From Novosphingobium sp. (GTDB lineage Bacteria; Pseudomonadota; Alphaproteobacteria; Sphingomonadales; Sphingomonadaceae), in NCBI RefSeq assembly GCF_030699305.1, contig NZ_JAUYNB010000038.1:186001-250000 (forward strand): a stretch of 64,000 bases of DNA, given 5' to 3'. How positions within the stretch are numbered: position 1 is the first letter of the stretch; every line of letters starts with the position of its first letter. The notes beneath the pieces are model-generated. The model did no database searches, was not told the origin of the DNA, and worked only from the letters and a program-made list of their open reading frames with translations. Positions 8,601 through 16,916 of this stretch are shown here, in pieces. The translations under genes were made by a program, and so were the position numbers.

Positions 8601-9214
8601 AAGGTCCGGGCGGCTATCAGCTGTTCGGGCGCACGCTCCAGGTGTGGAATACCTATCGCCAGACCGATGCCTTCATCGAAGGCAAGCCGTGGTTGCTGCG
8701 CTTCTTCGACCAGATCCGGTTCTACCCGGTAAGCGCCGAAGAGCTGGCCGACTGGCGGCGGGACTTCCCCAGCGGACGGCGCTCGATCCAGATTGAGCCA
8801 AGCGAGTTCCGCCTCGCCGACTATCGGGCCTACCTGGCCGAAAATGCCGCATCGATCGCGACTTTCGAAGCCCGGCGGCAGGCCGCCTTTGACGAGGAAC
8901 GGGCCGAATGGCAGCGGCGCGGCGAGTTTGACCGCACCGACAGCGCCGAGGTCGAAGTGGTGGAAACTGGCGTGGTCGATGTGCCGGACGGTGCCGATCT
9001 GGTCGAAGCGCCGTTCGGCGGCAGCGTCTGGAAGATGCTGGTGGCGGTTGGCGACGTAGTGGCAGCTGGCGAGACAATCGCCATCATCGAGGCGATGAAG
9101 ATGGAATGCCGGATTGAAAGTCCGGGGGCAGGGACTGTCGCGGCGCTGTACGCTCAGGAACGCCAGCCGGTGCAACCCGGCGCGCCGATCCTCGCGCTGA
9201 CGAGGCACGCATGA
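5621..9214 (+). CDS. Biotin-dependent guanidine/urea carboxylase
   Basis: A 1197-residue multidomain enzyme. Residues 1 to about 450 are a biotin carboxylase with ATP-grasp motifs ([28 protein letters not shown]). About 455-760 is a KipA-like carboxyltransferase half ([22 protein letters not shown]), and about 790-1010 a KipI-like half. The C-terminus is a biotinyl domain with EAMKMEC, the biotinylated Lys being about residue 1160. It carboxylates guanidine or urea using ATP and bicarbonate. Many bacterial enzymes of this family are guanidine carboxylases, and the adjacent DUF1989 pair favours that here; the substrate-discriminating residue was not mapped. Length is normal for the family, with no frameshift. 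Confidence 0.9.
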   Translation: [1197 protein letters not shown]

Positions 9215-10980
9215 CAATGCTGGACCGCCGCAGCGCAACAGCCATTGCCGCAGCCGTCAGCGCCGGACAGACCACTGCCGTCGCCGTGGCCGAGGAGACG
9301 CTGGCGCGCCTTGCCGCCTATGACCGCGTCCAGCCGCAGATCTGGATCAGCCGGGCGACGCCGGACGAACTGATCGCGGCCGCGCGCGCGATCGATGCCC
9401 GGATCGCGGCCGGCGAAGTGTTGCCGCTGGCCGGTGTCCCGTTTGCCGCGAAAGACAACATCGACGTTGCCGGATTTGAAACCACAGCGGCTTGCCCGGC
9501 CTTCGCCTATCGGCCCGAAGCGTCCGCCACGGTCATTGAACGGTTGCTGGCCGCTGGCGCATTGTGCGTGGGCAAGACCAATCTCGATCAGTTCGCCACT
9601 GGCCTGAACGGAACGCGCAGCCCCTATGGCAGCCCGCGCAACGCCTATAATCTGGCTTACGTCAGCGGTGGTTCAAGCTCAGGCTCTGCCTCCGCCGTGG
9701 CGGCGGGACTTGTCGCCTTCGCGCTGGGCACCGACACGGCGGGATCGGGCCGGGTTCCTGCAGCGTTCCAGCATCTGATCGGATTCAAGCCCAGCAAGGG
9801 GCGGTGGAGCAATCGCGGTCTGGTCCCGGCCTGCCGCACGCTTGATTGCATCACGATTTTTACCGACGATACCGCCGACGCGCGGCTGCTTGACCTGACG
9901 CTGGCCGGGTTCGATGCCGCCGACCCGTTTTCCAAGCCGCTGGCCAACCGCCCGCGCGGGCACAAGATGATCGGCGTCCCGCGCCGTGACCAGCGGATGT
10001 TTTTCGGCGATGCCGAAGCCGAATACCTGTATGATCGCGCGCTCGAAAAGTTCGCCGAACTCGGTGAACTGGTCGAGATCGATTATCAGCCGCTGCAAGA
10101 GGCGGCGCAGCTGTTGTACAGCGGGCCGTGGGTGGCCGAACGCACCGCTGCGACGGCCAGCATACTGGCTGATAACCCCGGCGCGATCGATCCGACCGTG
10201 CGCGAAATTGTCGCGGCTGGGCTGGATGTCAGCGCGGTGCAGTTGTTCGGCGGCATCTATCGCCTCGCCGAACTCAAGCGCCATGCCGACCAGTTGTGGG
10301 AAAGCATCGACCTGATGGTCTTCCCGACCACGGGCACGACATACCGCGTGGCCGAACTGCAAGCCTCGCCCATCGCACTCAATAGCGCGCTGGGGTTCTA
10401 TACGAACTTCGTGAACCTGCTCGACATGGCGGCAGTGGCGGTACCCGCCGGGAGCAGGTCGAACGCCACTGGTTTTGGCATCACCCTGATCGGTCCGGCC
10501 GATTCCGACATCGCCCTGCTCGGTGCAGCCGATGCCTATCTCTCGGTGGCCGCACTCCCCGCGCCGCCGCCACTCGATCTGGAGGGTAAAATGCAGACTG
10601 TGAAACTCGCCGTTGTCGGGGCGCACCTGAAGGATATGCCGCTGCACTGGCAACTGACCTCGCGCGGGGCAAAGTTCGTTGGCGCGTTCGAAACCGCGCC
10701 GACGTACCGGCTTTACGCCATGGCGGACAGCGTGCCGCCCAAGCCCGCGCTGGTTCACAGCGATGATGGCGGCGCGATCGCGGTCGAAGTCTACGAACTC
10801 GGCATCGCGGAATTCGGCAGCTTCGTGGTCGAAGTCCCGGCCCCGCTGGCCATCGGCACAGTGACGCTGGCCGATGGATCGAGCGTGAAGGGATTTGTCG
10901 CCGAGCCGCGCGCCTTGACCGGCGCACAGGACATTACCGACTTGGGCGGGTGGCGCGCCTACATTGCGCAGCGCACCTGA
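9211..10980 (+). CDS. atzF: Allophanate hydrolase
   Basis: A 589-residue enzyme cleaving allophanate to two ammonia and CO2, the last step of the pathway. The N-terminal two-thirds is an amidase-signature domain with catalytic Lys in FAAKDNIDVAG, the Gly/Ser-rich GGSSSGSASAVAAG and the nucleophile region GTDTAGSGRVPAA, forming a Ser-cisSer-Lys triad. From about residue 460 there is the small C-terminal domain typical of AtzF-type hydrolases. It overlaps the carboxylase stop by ATGA. The presence of this gene completes a nickel-free route from guanidine or urea to ammonium. Confidence 0.9.
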   Translation: MTMLDRRSATAIAAAVSAGQTTAVAVAEETLARLAAYDRVQPQIWISRATPDELIAAARAIDARIAAGEVLPLAGVPFAAKDNIDVAGFETTAACPAFAYRPEASATVIERLLAAGALCVGKTNLDQFATGLNGTRSPYGSPRNAYNLAYVSGGSSSGSASAVAAGLVAFALGTDTAGSGRVPAAFQHLIGFKPSKGRWSNRGLVPACRTLDCITIFTDDTADARLLDLTLAGFDAADPFSKPLANRPRGHKMIGVPRRDQRMFFGDAEAEYLYDRALEKFAELGELVEIDYQPLQEAAQLLYSGPWVAERTAATASILADNPGAIDPTVREIVAAGLDVSAVQLFGGIYRLAELKRHADQLWESIDLMVFPTTGTTYRVAELQASPIALNSALGFYTNFVNLLDMAAVAVPAGSRSNATGFGITLIGPADSDIALLGAADAYLSVAALPAPPPLDLEGKMQTVKLAVVGAHLKDMPLHWQLTSRGAKFVGAFETAPTYRLYAMADSVPPKPALVHSDDGGAIAVEVYELGIAEFGSFVVEVPAPLAIGTVTLADGSSVKGFVAEPRALTGAQDITDLGGWRAYIAQRT

Positions 10981-11017
10981 ATCCAGACCATTCATCAGCA
11001 CGACGAAAGGGCAATTG

Positions 11018-11947
11018 ATGCAAAAGCTTCAGAACATCGCCACGGCAATTGCGGCAGGCATTTCCGCGATCTCAGGCCCTGCGCTGGCACAGCCGGAAAA
11101 AGTGATCGAGGTTCCCGGCTTCGCGGACTTTCTGGCGGTTGACGGTGACAGTGTCTGGGCGACGAACGATGGCCGGGTCGAGCGTTGGTCGCGTGAGGGC
11201 AAAATTGCCGGGGTGGTCATGTCCAAACCCTGCGGCGCGATGACCGTTTCCGAAGGCAGCCTGTGGGTCGCCGATTGCAAGGAAGGCGCGCTTGTCCGGA
11301 TCGATACGCAGAAGGCCGAAAAGATCGCCACGATCCCCACCGGCATCGCCAATCCCAAGGGCGAGCTGAACGTCGTTGCCGGGGCGGGATCGATCTGGGT
11401 GGCCAGCGATCAGCGAGGGACCGTGGCACGGGTGGATCCCGCAACCAACGCGGTCATCGCGTCGATCGCGGTCAATCCCGGCACGCACTATCTGACTTTC
11501 GGCTTTGGATCGCTGTGGGCGGTCAGCAGTGAGAGCGGCGCGATCCAGCGCATCGATCCCGCGACCAACGCCGTCGTCAAGACGACCGCGCTGGGCAAGG
11601 AGCCCGGCTTTCTGGCTGCTGGCGAAGGCGCAGTCTGGGTTCAGGAACAAGGTGATGGCACCGTTGCGCGGATCGACCCGCACAGCGGCGATGTCACGGG
11701 CCGGGTCAAGGTTGGCGCCGTGCTGAAATACGGGGACATCGATACCGGCGCGGGCATGGTGTGGCTGCGCACCACCGAGGAGCAGACTTTCGTGGCGATC
11801 GATCCGCAGACGCTGGCGATCCGGGCGCGGGTGGGCAAGGCGGAAGGCAGCGGTGCGCTGCGCTTTGCCTGCAGCGGCGTGTGGACTTCGGCCCACGATG
11901 TGCACACCCTGACCTGGTGGCCGGATCCGCTTCAATACACGAAATGA
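11018..11947 (+). CDS. Secreted beta-propeller (Vgb/NHL/YVTN-like) protein
   Basis: A 309-residue protein with a signal peptide (MQKLQNIATAIAAGISAISGPALA) followed by repeating units of the type GSLWVADCKEGALVRIDTQ, GSIWVASDQRGTVARVDPATN and GSLWAVSSESGAIQRIDPATN. Such repeats build a six- or seven-bladed propeller like virginiamycin B lyase. It begins 37 bases after atzF with its own GAAAGGG ribosome site and precedes the terminator, so it is probably co-transcribed with the guanidine operon. I know of no role for such a protein in that pathway; a periplasmic binding or sensing function would be speculation. Confidence 0.7.
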   Translation: MQKLQNIATAIAAGISAISGPALAQPEKVIEVPGFADFLAVDGDSVWATNDGRVERWSREGKIAGVVMSKPCGAMTVSEGSLWVADCKEGALVRIDTQKAEKIATIPTGIANPKGELNVVAGAGSIWVASDQRGTVARVDPATNAVIASIAVNPGTHYLTFGFGSLWAVSSESGAIQRIDPATNAVVKTTALGKEPGFLAAGEGAVWVQEQGDGTVARIDPHSGDVTGRVKVGAVLKYGDIDTGAGMVWLRTTEEQTFVAIDPQTLAIRARVGKAEGSGALRFACSGVWTSAHDVHTLTWWPDPLQYTK

Positions 11948-11959
11948 TTTCAGCCGGTT

Positions 11960-12000
11960 AACCTGTTCCGCGGCGGTGGCTGCCGGCCGCGGAACAGGTT
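11960..12000. terminator. Strong hairpin between convergent genes
   Basis: AACCTGTTCCGCGGC and its exact inverse GCCGCGGAACAGGTT form a 15-bp stem with an 11-nt loop, located 12 bases after the propeller stop. The downstream T-run is poor (TTTGAAA), so termination efficiency is uncertain. It separates the plus-strand operon from the convergent UrcA gene and could serve both. Confidence 0.7.
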
Positions 12001-12027
12001 TGAAAGCTCAGCAACGCTCAGCGCGGT

Positions 12028-12369
12028 TTAGCGCAGCGCTGCGAGCTTTACGGCAACACCGCCGGCCTTGCTGGCCAGCCGGGTTTCGATCTGGGCGCGG
12101 ACATCGGCCACCACTGCGGTCCGGCATTCCTGCGCCTTGTGTTCCAGCGACAGGTGCACGCCGGCAACCCGATCCCCGCACACAGCGCGCGCGGCCTGAT
12201 CGAGCCGAATGGCCAGACGCTGCTGGCCGTCAGCCGACGAGAGGTCGAGCCCTTCGAGGTCAAGGACGGCCTGGTCCTGGGCAAAGGGGTTCTGGTTCGC
12301 GGGTGCGGCAGACGCCGAGGCTGCGAAAGCGAGAGTGGCAAGCGACACGAGTGCAATTTTCAAGATCAT
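12028..12369 (-). CDS. UrcA family protein
   Basis: A 113-residue secreted protein. The signal peptide MILKIALVSLATLAFAASASA is followed by the UrcA core with DLEGLDLSSADGQQRLAIRL and AARAVCG; a second Cys (QECR) follows, as is usual for a disulfide. UrcA proteins are common in sphingomonads and of unknown function. The ORF track starts at 12420, but the ATG at 12369 has an ideal CAGGAGA ribosome site. It lies at the 3' end of the minus-strand group beginning at 15404. Confidence 0.8.
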   Translation of the reverse strand: MILKIALVSLATLAFAASASAAPANQNPFAQDQAVLDLEGLDLSSADGQQRLAIRLDQAARAVCGDRVAGVHLSLEHKAQECRTAVVADVRAQIETRLASKAGGVAVKLAALR

Positions 12370-12486
12370 CTCCTGCGGAAAACGGACGCCGCTCTGTGGC
12401 AGCTGCCATCTCAATAGCAACAGGAGTTGAAAGTTTCAATACTAAACCAGCAATTGTTGTTTTATTACTCTACTGCACAAGGGTTA

Positions 12487-12855
12487 TTACTTCACCCGAA
12501 CAATCACCATCGCCAGGTTCTCTGCCTTGCCGAGCAAACCGATCGGCAATCTGGCATCGCGCGACACGCCTGCGACCGACACCGTGAGCGTCCGCGCATA
12601 AGGTACGGACCATGCGCGAACCGTCTCGACGGGTACGCGGACCCGCCAGCGGCGCGCGCCTTCGGCTGCCACCACATGGCCGTTTATGCTGATCGACGCA
12701 GTCGTGTCAGCGCGGCGGCCAGAGATCAGCAGGCAGCTTTCCGAACCACATTCGACCAGCCGCGCACTGGGTGCAGCGGGGTCTGTTGCCAATGCAGGCG
12801 CGGCGCTGGCGGCCGCCAGCAGTCCGCTCAGCACCAGCATGTTAAATCGTGCCAT
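12487..12855 (-). CDS. Small secreted protein of unknown function
   Basis: A 122-residue protein with signal peptide MARFNMLVLSGLLAAASAAPALA, then a short beta-rich domain with a Cys pair (VECGSESCLLISG). I do not recognise the family. The ATG at 12855 is preferred to that at 12861 because GGAG lies nine bases upstream. It is 15 bases downstream of the TPR sulfotransferase stop on the same strand and is probably co-transcribed. Confidence 0.6.
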   Translation of the reverse strand: MARFNMLVLSGLLAAASAAPALATDPAAPSARLVECGSESCLLISGRRADTTASISINGHVVAAEGARRWRVRVPVETVRAWSVPYARTLTVSVAGVSRDARLPIGLLGKAENLAMVIVRVK

Positions 12856-12870
12856 TGGCATGGGCTCCTT

Positions 12871-14448
12871 TCATTCGGTGGCGATCCCGGCTTGTGCAAA
12901 GAAGCGCTGCACCGGCGCGAGGATCTGGGCATGGCGCTTCCAGCGCCCGACGGATTCCGAGAAGATCGGACGGCGGACCTGGGCGGCGCTGGGCGTCGAA
13001 ACCGGGGCGTCGTTGGTGTGGAAGGCAAGGCAGTCATCCGCCCAGTCGAGCCCGCAATGGTCCAGCAGCAGGCGCGTCTGGCCTTCCTGATCGGCGATCA
13101 GGTCTTCATAGTGCAGTTCCAGCACGCGCCCCGGCAGCGCCGACCGCCACAGGGCCATCAGCCGGTCAAAGCGGGCATAGTAGGCGGCGATGTCGAGCAG
13201 GTCGTAGCTGTAGTCATAATAGCGCGAGCTGACCGCAAACAGGTTGCGGAAGTTGCTGAGCACCGTGTCCATGGGATTGCGGCGCAAACAGACGATCCGC
13301 GCCGATGGCAGCGCCCGCGCAATGAAACCGGCATAGTGGAAGTTGCCCGGAAACTTGTCGGTAAAGCGCAGCGCCGGATCGCGCCGGTGGTGGCTGGCCC
13401 GCTGCAGGAAATCGCGCCCGATATCGCCCATGTCGGCGCGCGCGGCGGCGGCGATCGTTGCCGGATCCATGACCGCCGGATTGCGGGTGCCAGCGGCCTG
13501 TTTCACCGCCAGCGACATGGCCTGCAATTCGCCGGCGCTTTCGACCGCGGGGTGCGACGAGATGATCCGGTCGACCAGCGTCGTGCCGGTCCTGGGCATG
13601 CCGATGATGAAGATCGGCGCTTCGGCGGAAGGGTCGCTCGCCGGTGCCTCCCGCAGCAGCGGCCAGCTCGCTTCGATTGCATCGAACGCCGCTTCATCGC
13701 GCGCGAAAGTATAGGGTAGGCTGCGGCGATGCTCGGCATTGGCCGCGCACAGCGTATCAAGCGCCGCGTCCGGCTCGCCGATATCCTCCAGCTCCTTGGC
13801 CAGCGCATAGCCAAGCAGCAACCGGTCGCGCCCATCGCGTGACCGCGCATGGGTTTTGCCGAGCCGCGCGATGTGGTTGTCTGCGGGGCGTTGCTTGCGC
13901 AGCGCGGAGAGCAGATGGTGCGCGCGGGCCTGGTCTGGTGCCAGCGCGATCAGCGCTTCCAGCGCGGCTTCCGCCTCGTCCGTCCGCCCCAGAAAGTTGA
14001 GCGTGACGGCTTGGTTGTAGCGGTATTCGGTGTTGCCGGGCTGCAACCGCACCGCCTCGGCGAAATGGCCGAGCGCTGCAGCATGATCGCCGAGCCGGGC
14101 ATAGACGCAGCCCATCGTGTCGCGGCTTAACGCATCGGCCGGCGGTGCCTGTTCGGCAGCGTGCAGCGTTGCTGCGGCATCGCCGTCGCGGCGGACCAAA
14201 GTAAACAGCCGGGCGAGCTGGGCGCGGTATTCGCCTTGTGGATCGATCGCGACGGCGTGGTCCAGATAGCGGATGCCAACCTGGATCCGGCCCGCGCTGG
14301 ATTGCGCGATGCCGAGCAGAAAAAGGCCTTCTGCATCCTGCGGATTTTCAGCCAGCACGGTTGCCGCGAACTGCTGAGCTGCGTTCATATCGCCCCGGCC
14401 CAGCGCGTGACGCGCGGCTTCGATCCGTCGGGAGCGGACAGTGCTCAT
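12871..14448 (-). CDS. TPR-repeat sulfotransferase
   Basis: A 525-residue protein. The first ~250 residues are tetratricopeptide repeats (AAQQFAATVLAENPQDAEGL, YARLGDHAAALGHFAEAVRL). The rest is a sulfotransferase domain with the 5'-phosphosulfate (PAPS) loop FIIGMPRTGTTLVDRI and the later RIVCLRRNPMDTVLSNF segment that contacts the 3'-phosphate. The enzyme should transfer sulfate from PAPS to an unknown acceptor, with the TPR part possibly binding a partner protein. It overlaps the preceding hydroxylase gene by ATGA, suggesting both act on one product. Confidence 0.82.
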   Translation of the reverse strand: MSTVRSRRIEAARHALGRGDMNAAQQFAATVLAENPQDAEGLFLLGIAQSSAGRIQVGIRYLDHAVAIDPQGEYRAQLARLFTLVRRDGDAAATLHAAEQAPPADALSRDTMGCVYARLGDHAAALGHFAEAVRLQPGNTEYRYNQAVTLNFLGRTDEAEAALEALIALAPDQARAHHLLSALRKQRPADNHIARLGKTHARSRDGRDRLLLGYALAKELEDIGEPDAALDTLCAANAEHRRSLPYTFARDEAAFDAIEASWPLLREAPASDPSAEAPIFIIGMPRTGTTLVDRIISSHPAVESAGELQAMSLAVKQAAGTRNPAVMDPATIAAAARADMGDIGRDFLQRASHHRRDPALRFTDKFPGNFHYAGFIARALPSARIVCLRRNPMDTVLSNFRNLFAVSSRYYDYSYDLLDIAAYYARFDRLMALWRSALPGRVLELHYEDLIADQEGQTRLLLDHCGLDWADDCLAFHTNDAPVSTPSAAQVRRPIFSESVGRWKRHAQILAPVQRFFAQAGIATE

Positions 14449-15404
14449 GTCGCGGGCGCGCCTCCAGCGTTGATCTGCGCCGGGTTGGTGGCCAGGTCGC
14501 CCGACTGGGCTTGCCCGTCCGTGGCTTCACCTGCCGCGCGCCGGGCCTTGTACTTGTCGATCAGGGGCTGGAACGGGAAGATCGTCTGTTCCCAGATGGT
14601 CAACCGCTTGCGGTCATCCTGGCCCACAACCACGCCTTCCCCTTCGCGGTAGGTGCCAAAGATGCGATCGAGCAGGATCAGCGAGTTGCCGTAATTGCAG
14701 CGGGTGTTCTCGTAATCGGTCGAATGGTGCAGGCTGTGATGCCGGATCGTGGTGAAGAAGAAGGAATACCAGATCGGCGGGTTGGACCGCACGTTGGCAT
14801 GGGCGAAGACCGCGATCGAGCCCATGGTGTTGATTCCGGCGAACAGGGCGGTCTTGTCGAAGTCGAACAGCGCGAGGACACTCAGGCTGATCAGGAAGAG
14901 TTCGATCGGGTTGCCGACCGCGCCCTTGGCGGCGTTAAGTTGGGTCAGGTGGTGATGCGGTGCATGCGTCAGCCAGAACGGCGTCGAATTGTGCATCAGC
15001 CGGTGCATCCAGTACTGCCCGAACTCAAGAATGACGATGACCATGGCAACCTGCGCCAGCCACGGCATCTGCGTGATCCATTGGGTGGTGATGCCAAACT
15101 GCGCCTTGATCGCCAGCAGCGGATCTTCGGCCAGGGTCTGCGACAGCCACGCGATCACCGTTGCGCTCAACACGACATAAAAAAGGTCGGTGAAGAACTC
15201 CTGCCGGTTCATGCGCCAGCCGGAATGGCGCTCGTGGACCATTTCAAGCAACAGCACGACGACCACGATCAGCGGTGAGGTGATGGCAAGCGCCCAGGGA
15301 TGATCGGTCAGCGCCTTTGGCCCAAACGCCCAGAACATCAGGATAACCGCGATCATCGCGGGGGGAATCAGATTGAAAACCTTATCCTTGACGCTCGTGT
15401 TCAT
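14445..15404 (-). CDS. Sterol desaturase / fatty acid hydroxylase family membrane enzyme
   Basis: A 319-residue integral membrane di-iron oxygenase. Histidine boxes are visible in the expected order: HRLMH, HAPHHH and RHHSLHH, set between hydrophobic helices. Family members hydroxylate or desaturate lipids such as sterols, carotenoids, fatty acids or hopanoids. A GGAG site lies eight bases before the ATG. It overlaps the sulfotransferase gene by four bases, so hydroxylation followed by sulfation of a lipid is an attractive but unproven reading. Confidence 0.8.
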   Translation of the reverse strand: MNTSVKDKVFNLIPPAMIAVILMFWAFGPKALTDHPWALAITSPLIVVVVLLLEMVHERHSGWRMNRQEFFTDLFYVVLSATVIAWLSQTLAEDPLLAIKAQFGITTQWITQMPWLAQVAMVIVILEFGQYWMHRLMHNSTPFWLTHAPHHHLTQLNAAKGAVGNPIELFLISLSVLALFDFDKTALFAGINTMGSIAVFAHANVRSNPPIWYSFFFTTIRHHSLHHSTDYENTRCNYGNSLILLDRIFGTYREGEGVVVGQDDRKRLTIWEQTIFPFQPLIDKYKARRAAGEATDGQAQSGDLATNPAQINAGGAPAT

Positions 15405-15491
15405 GCTGCAACTCCGTTCAGTCTCTGAACTCTGCGCTGCAGCGCGTCATACGGGCAGGGGTAAATCCTCGATGAAAGGCATAGATTTTAG

Positions 15492-16430
15492 CTATGTCCT
15501 GCGCAGCGCGCGGACGCGGCGAAACACTTCATCCCAGAACAGCTGTGTTGCTGTGTCGCGGGCGGGGTCGGCGCGGGCCAGCAGATAGATGTCGTACGAC
15601 GGCTCGAAATCGGGGTCGAGCATGGGCCAGAGCCGGCCTTTGGCGACTTCGCCCTCGGCCGCGAGGACGGGGAGAAAGCCGATGCCGACGCCATGCGTGA
15701 TCAGCCGCCGCGCCTCATTGATGTCTTCCGCCAGCCCGCCGACCCTGGTTCCCAGTCGATAGCGTCGGCGCAAGTTCGTGATCAGTTCGATCTCGTCCTG
15801 GCCGGTCAGCACGAACGGTTCGTCCTTGAGCTCGCTCAACCGGCTGACGCGGTATCCGAAGTAGGGGCTGCTGCGCGAGCAGTAGAGCTGCTGCCGCTCC
15901 ACCAGCAACGGCTCGTACATCAGATTGCCGCGCACGCTGCTGTCATAGCTGACGCCGATCTCCACTTCGCCCTGCTCCAGCGCATCGAGCACGGCGCGCC
16001 ACGGCGAGACACGGATTTCGATATGGATGTTGGGATTGCGGCGGTGGAAGCTGGCGATCGCCTCGTCGAATTCAGGCGAAACGAGCCCGGATACGATCTG
16101 GATGCGAACCAGCCCTTCGACGCGCTTCGTCGCCTGGGCGATCTGGTGCGGCATCATCCGCGCCGATTCGAGCATGTCCTCGCACAGTGCCATCATCGCC
16201 TTGCCGGCCGGGGTCATCTCCACGCCGGTTGCGGTGCGGATCAGCAGGGTGGCGCCGACGTGATCTTCCAGCCGCTTGAGCGCGGCGCTGATGCTGGGCT
16301 GCTGCCGGTTGATCTGGCGGGCCGCCGCACCAATGCCGCCCGCCCGGACGATGTCGACGAACGTGCGCATCAGGTTCCAGTCGACCCGGCTGGCGAACTT
16401 CTTGTCGATCAGTGGCACGCGGTCACTCAT
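15492..16430 (-). CDS. LysR family transcriptional regulator
   Basis: A 312-residue regulator with an N-terminal winged HTH (NLMRTFVDIVRAGGIGAAARQINRQQPSISAALKRLEDHVG) and a LysR substrate-binding domain (VRIQIVSGLVSPEFDEAIASF...). The start was moved from 16472 to the Met before SDRVPLIDKKF, which fits typical LysR lengths; no strong ribosome site distinguishes the two. It is oriented the same way as, and upstream of, the desaturase-sulfotransferase group, so it may control that group. Confidence 0.8.
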   Translation of the reverse strand: MSDRVPLIDKKFASRVDWNLMRTFVDIVRAGGIGAAARQINRQQPSISAALKRLEDHVGATLLIRTATGVEMTPAGKAMMALCEDMLESARMMPHQIAQATKRVEGLVRIQIVSGLVSPEFDEAIASFHRRNPNIHIEIRVSPWRAVLDALEQGEVEIGVSYDSSVRGNLMYEPLLVERQQLYCSRSSPYFGYRVSRLSELKDEPFVLTGQDEIELITNLRRRYRLGTRVGGLAEDINEARRLITHGVGIGFLPVLAAEGEVAKGRLWPMLDPDFEPSYDIYLLARADPARDTATQLFWDEVFRRVRALRRT

Positions 16431-16916
16431 GCCGAGGTTGCTCCTGCGCAGTTGGGGGCGTGCCCGTTGCATGGCACGGTTCGCCTGATTAGCGGCTTTG
16501 GCCGGTGGTCATAGATCAAATCGATGAAAAATGTAAAATTCGGATGTCCGGCGATATGCCCCCGTGGACTGTCACCTTCGTCCGGAGGTGTCGGCCTGAT
16601 CCGAACTGTTCCATGCGGGCCAGAGCGTCCCTTTTGCCCGCGCTGAGACTGAGGGCATGAGGCATTGCCACTCGGCCAGCGCGCCCTGCTCGTCATCGGG
16701 AAATACTTGCCGATTATTATGGGCGGGTGCTGTGCGATTCCTGTGGTAAGCATTCGCCAGCCTTGCTGGGGGAGGCCCTGTTCTGGCGCCAACGCTTCAT
16801 CGCGGCTGGTTCCATCCAATTCTTCCCGGGACAGTGAGGTTCCAAGGGCCGCATCCGTTCGGCCGGGAAAGGATAGAGCAGGGGGGCAAGGGCGTCTAAG
16901 CCATCAACCAAGGAAG
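16431..16916. other. Intergenic region with one IS end and a lipoprotein promoter
   Basis: Nearly 490 bases without a supported gene between the LysR start and the L,D-transpeptidase start. It holds a diverged IS6-family end (16584-16690, listed separately). The ORF reading in from 16665 is only an extension of the transpeptidase frame. Confidence 0.5.
16584..16690 (-). mobile_element. Diverged end of an IS6-family insertion sequence
   Basis: The stretch GGAGGTGTCGGCCTGATCCG ... ATGAGGCATTGCCACTCGGCC aligns base for base, with scattered changes, with the outer ~100 bp of the IS at 63615 (GGAGGTGTCAGTCAGATGCG ... ATGAGGTTTTGCCACTCGGCC). It keeps the terminal repeat and the codons for the last residues of the transposase. 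The rest of the element is absent, so this is an old solo remnant. Confidence 0.65.

Noticed and set aside
12427-13719. 430-codon plus-strand ORF
   Set aside because: Antisense to the small secreted protein and the TPR sulfotransferase, which have clear motifs; its own translation shows no family features.
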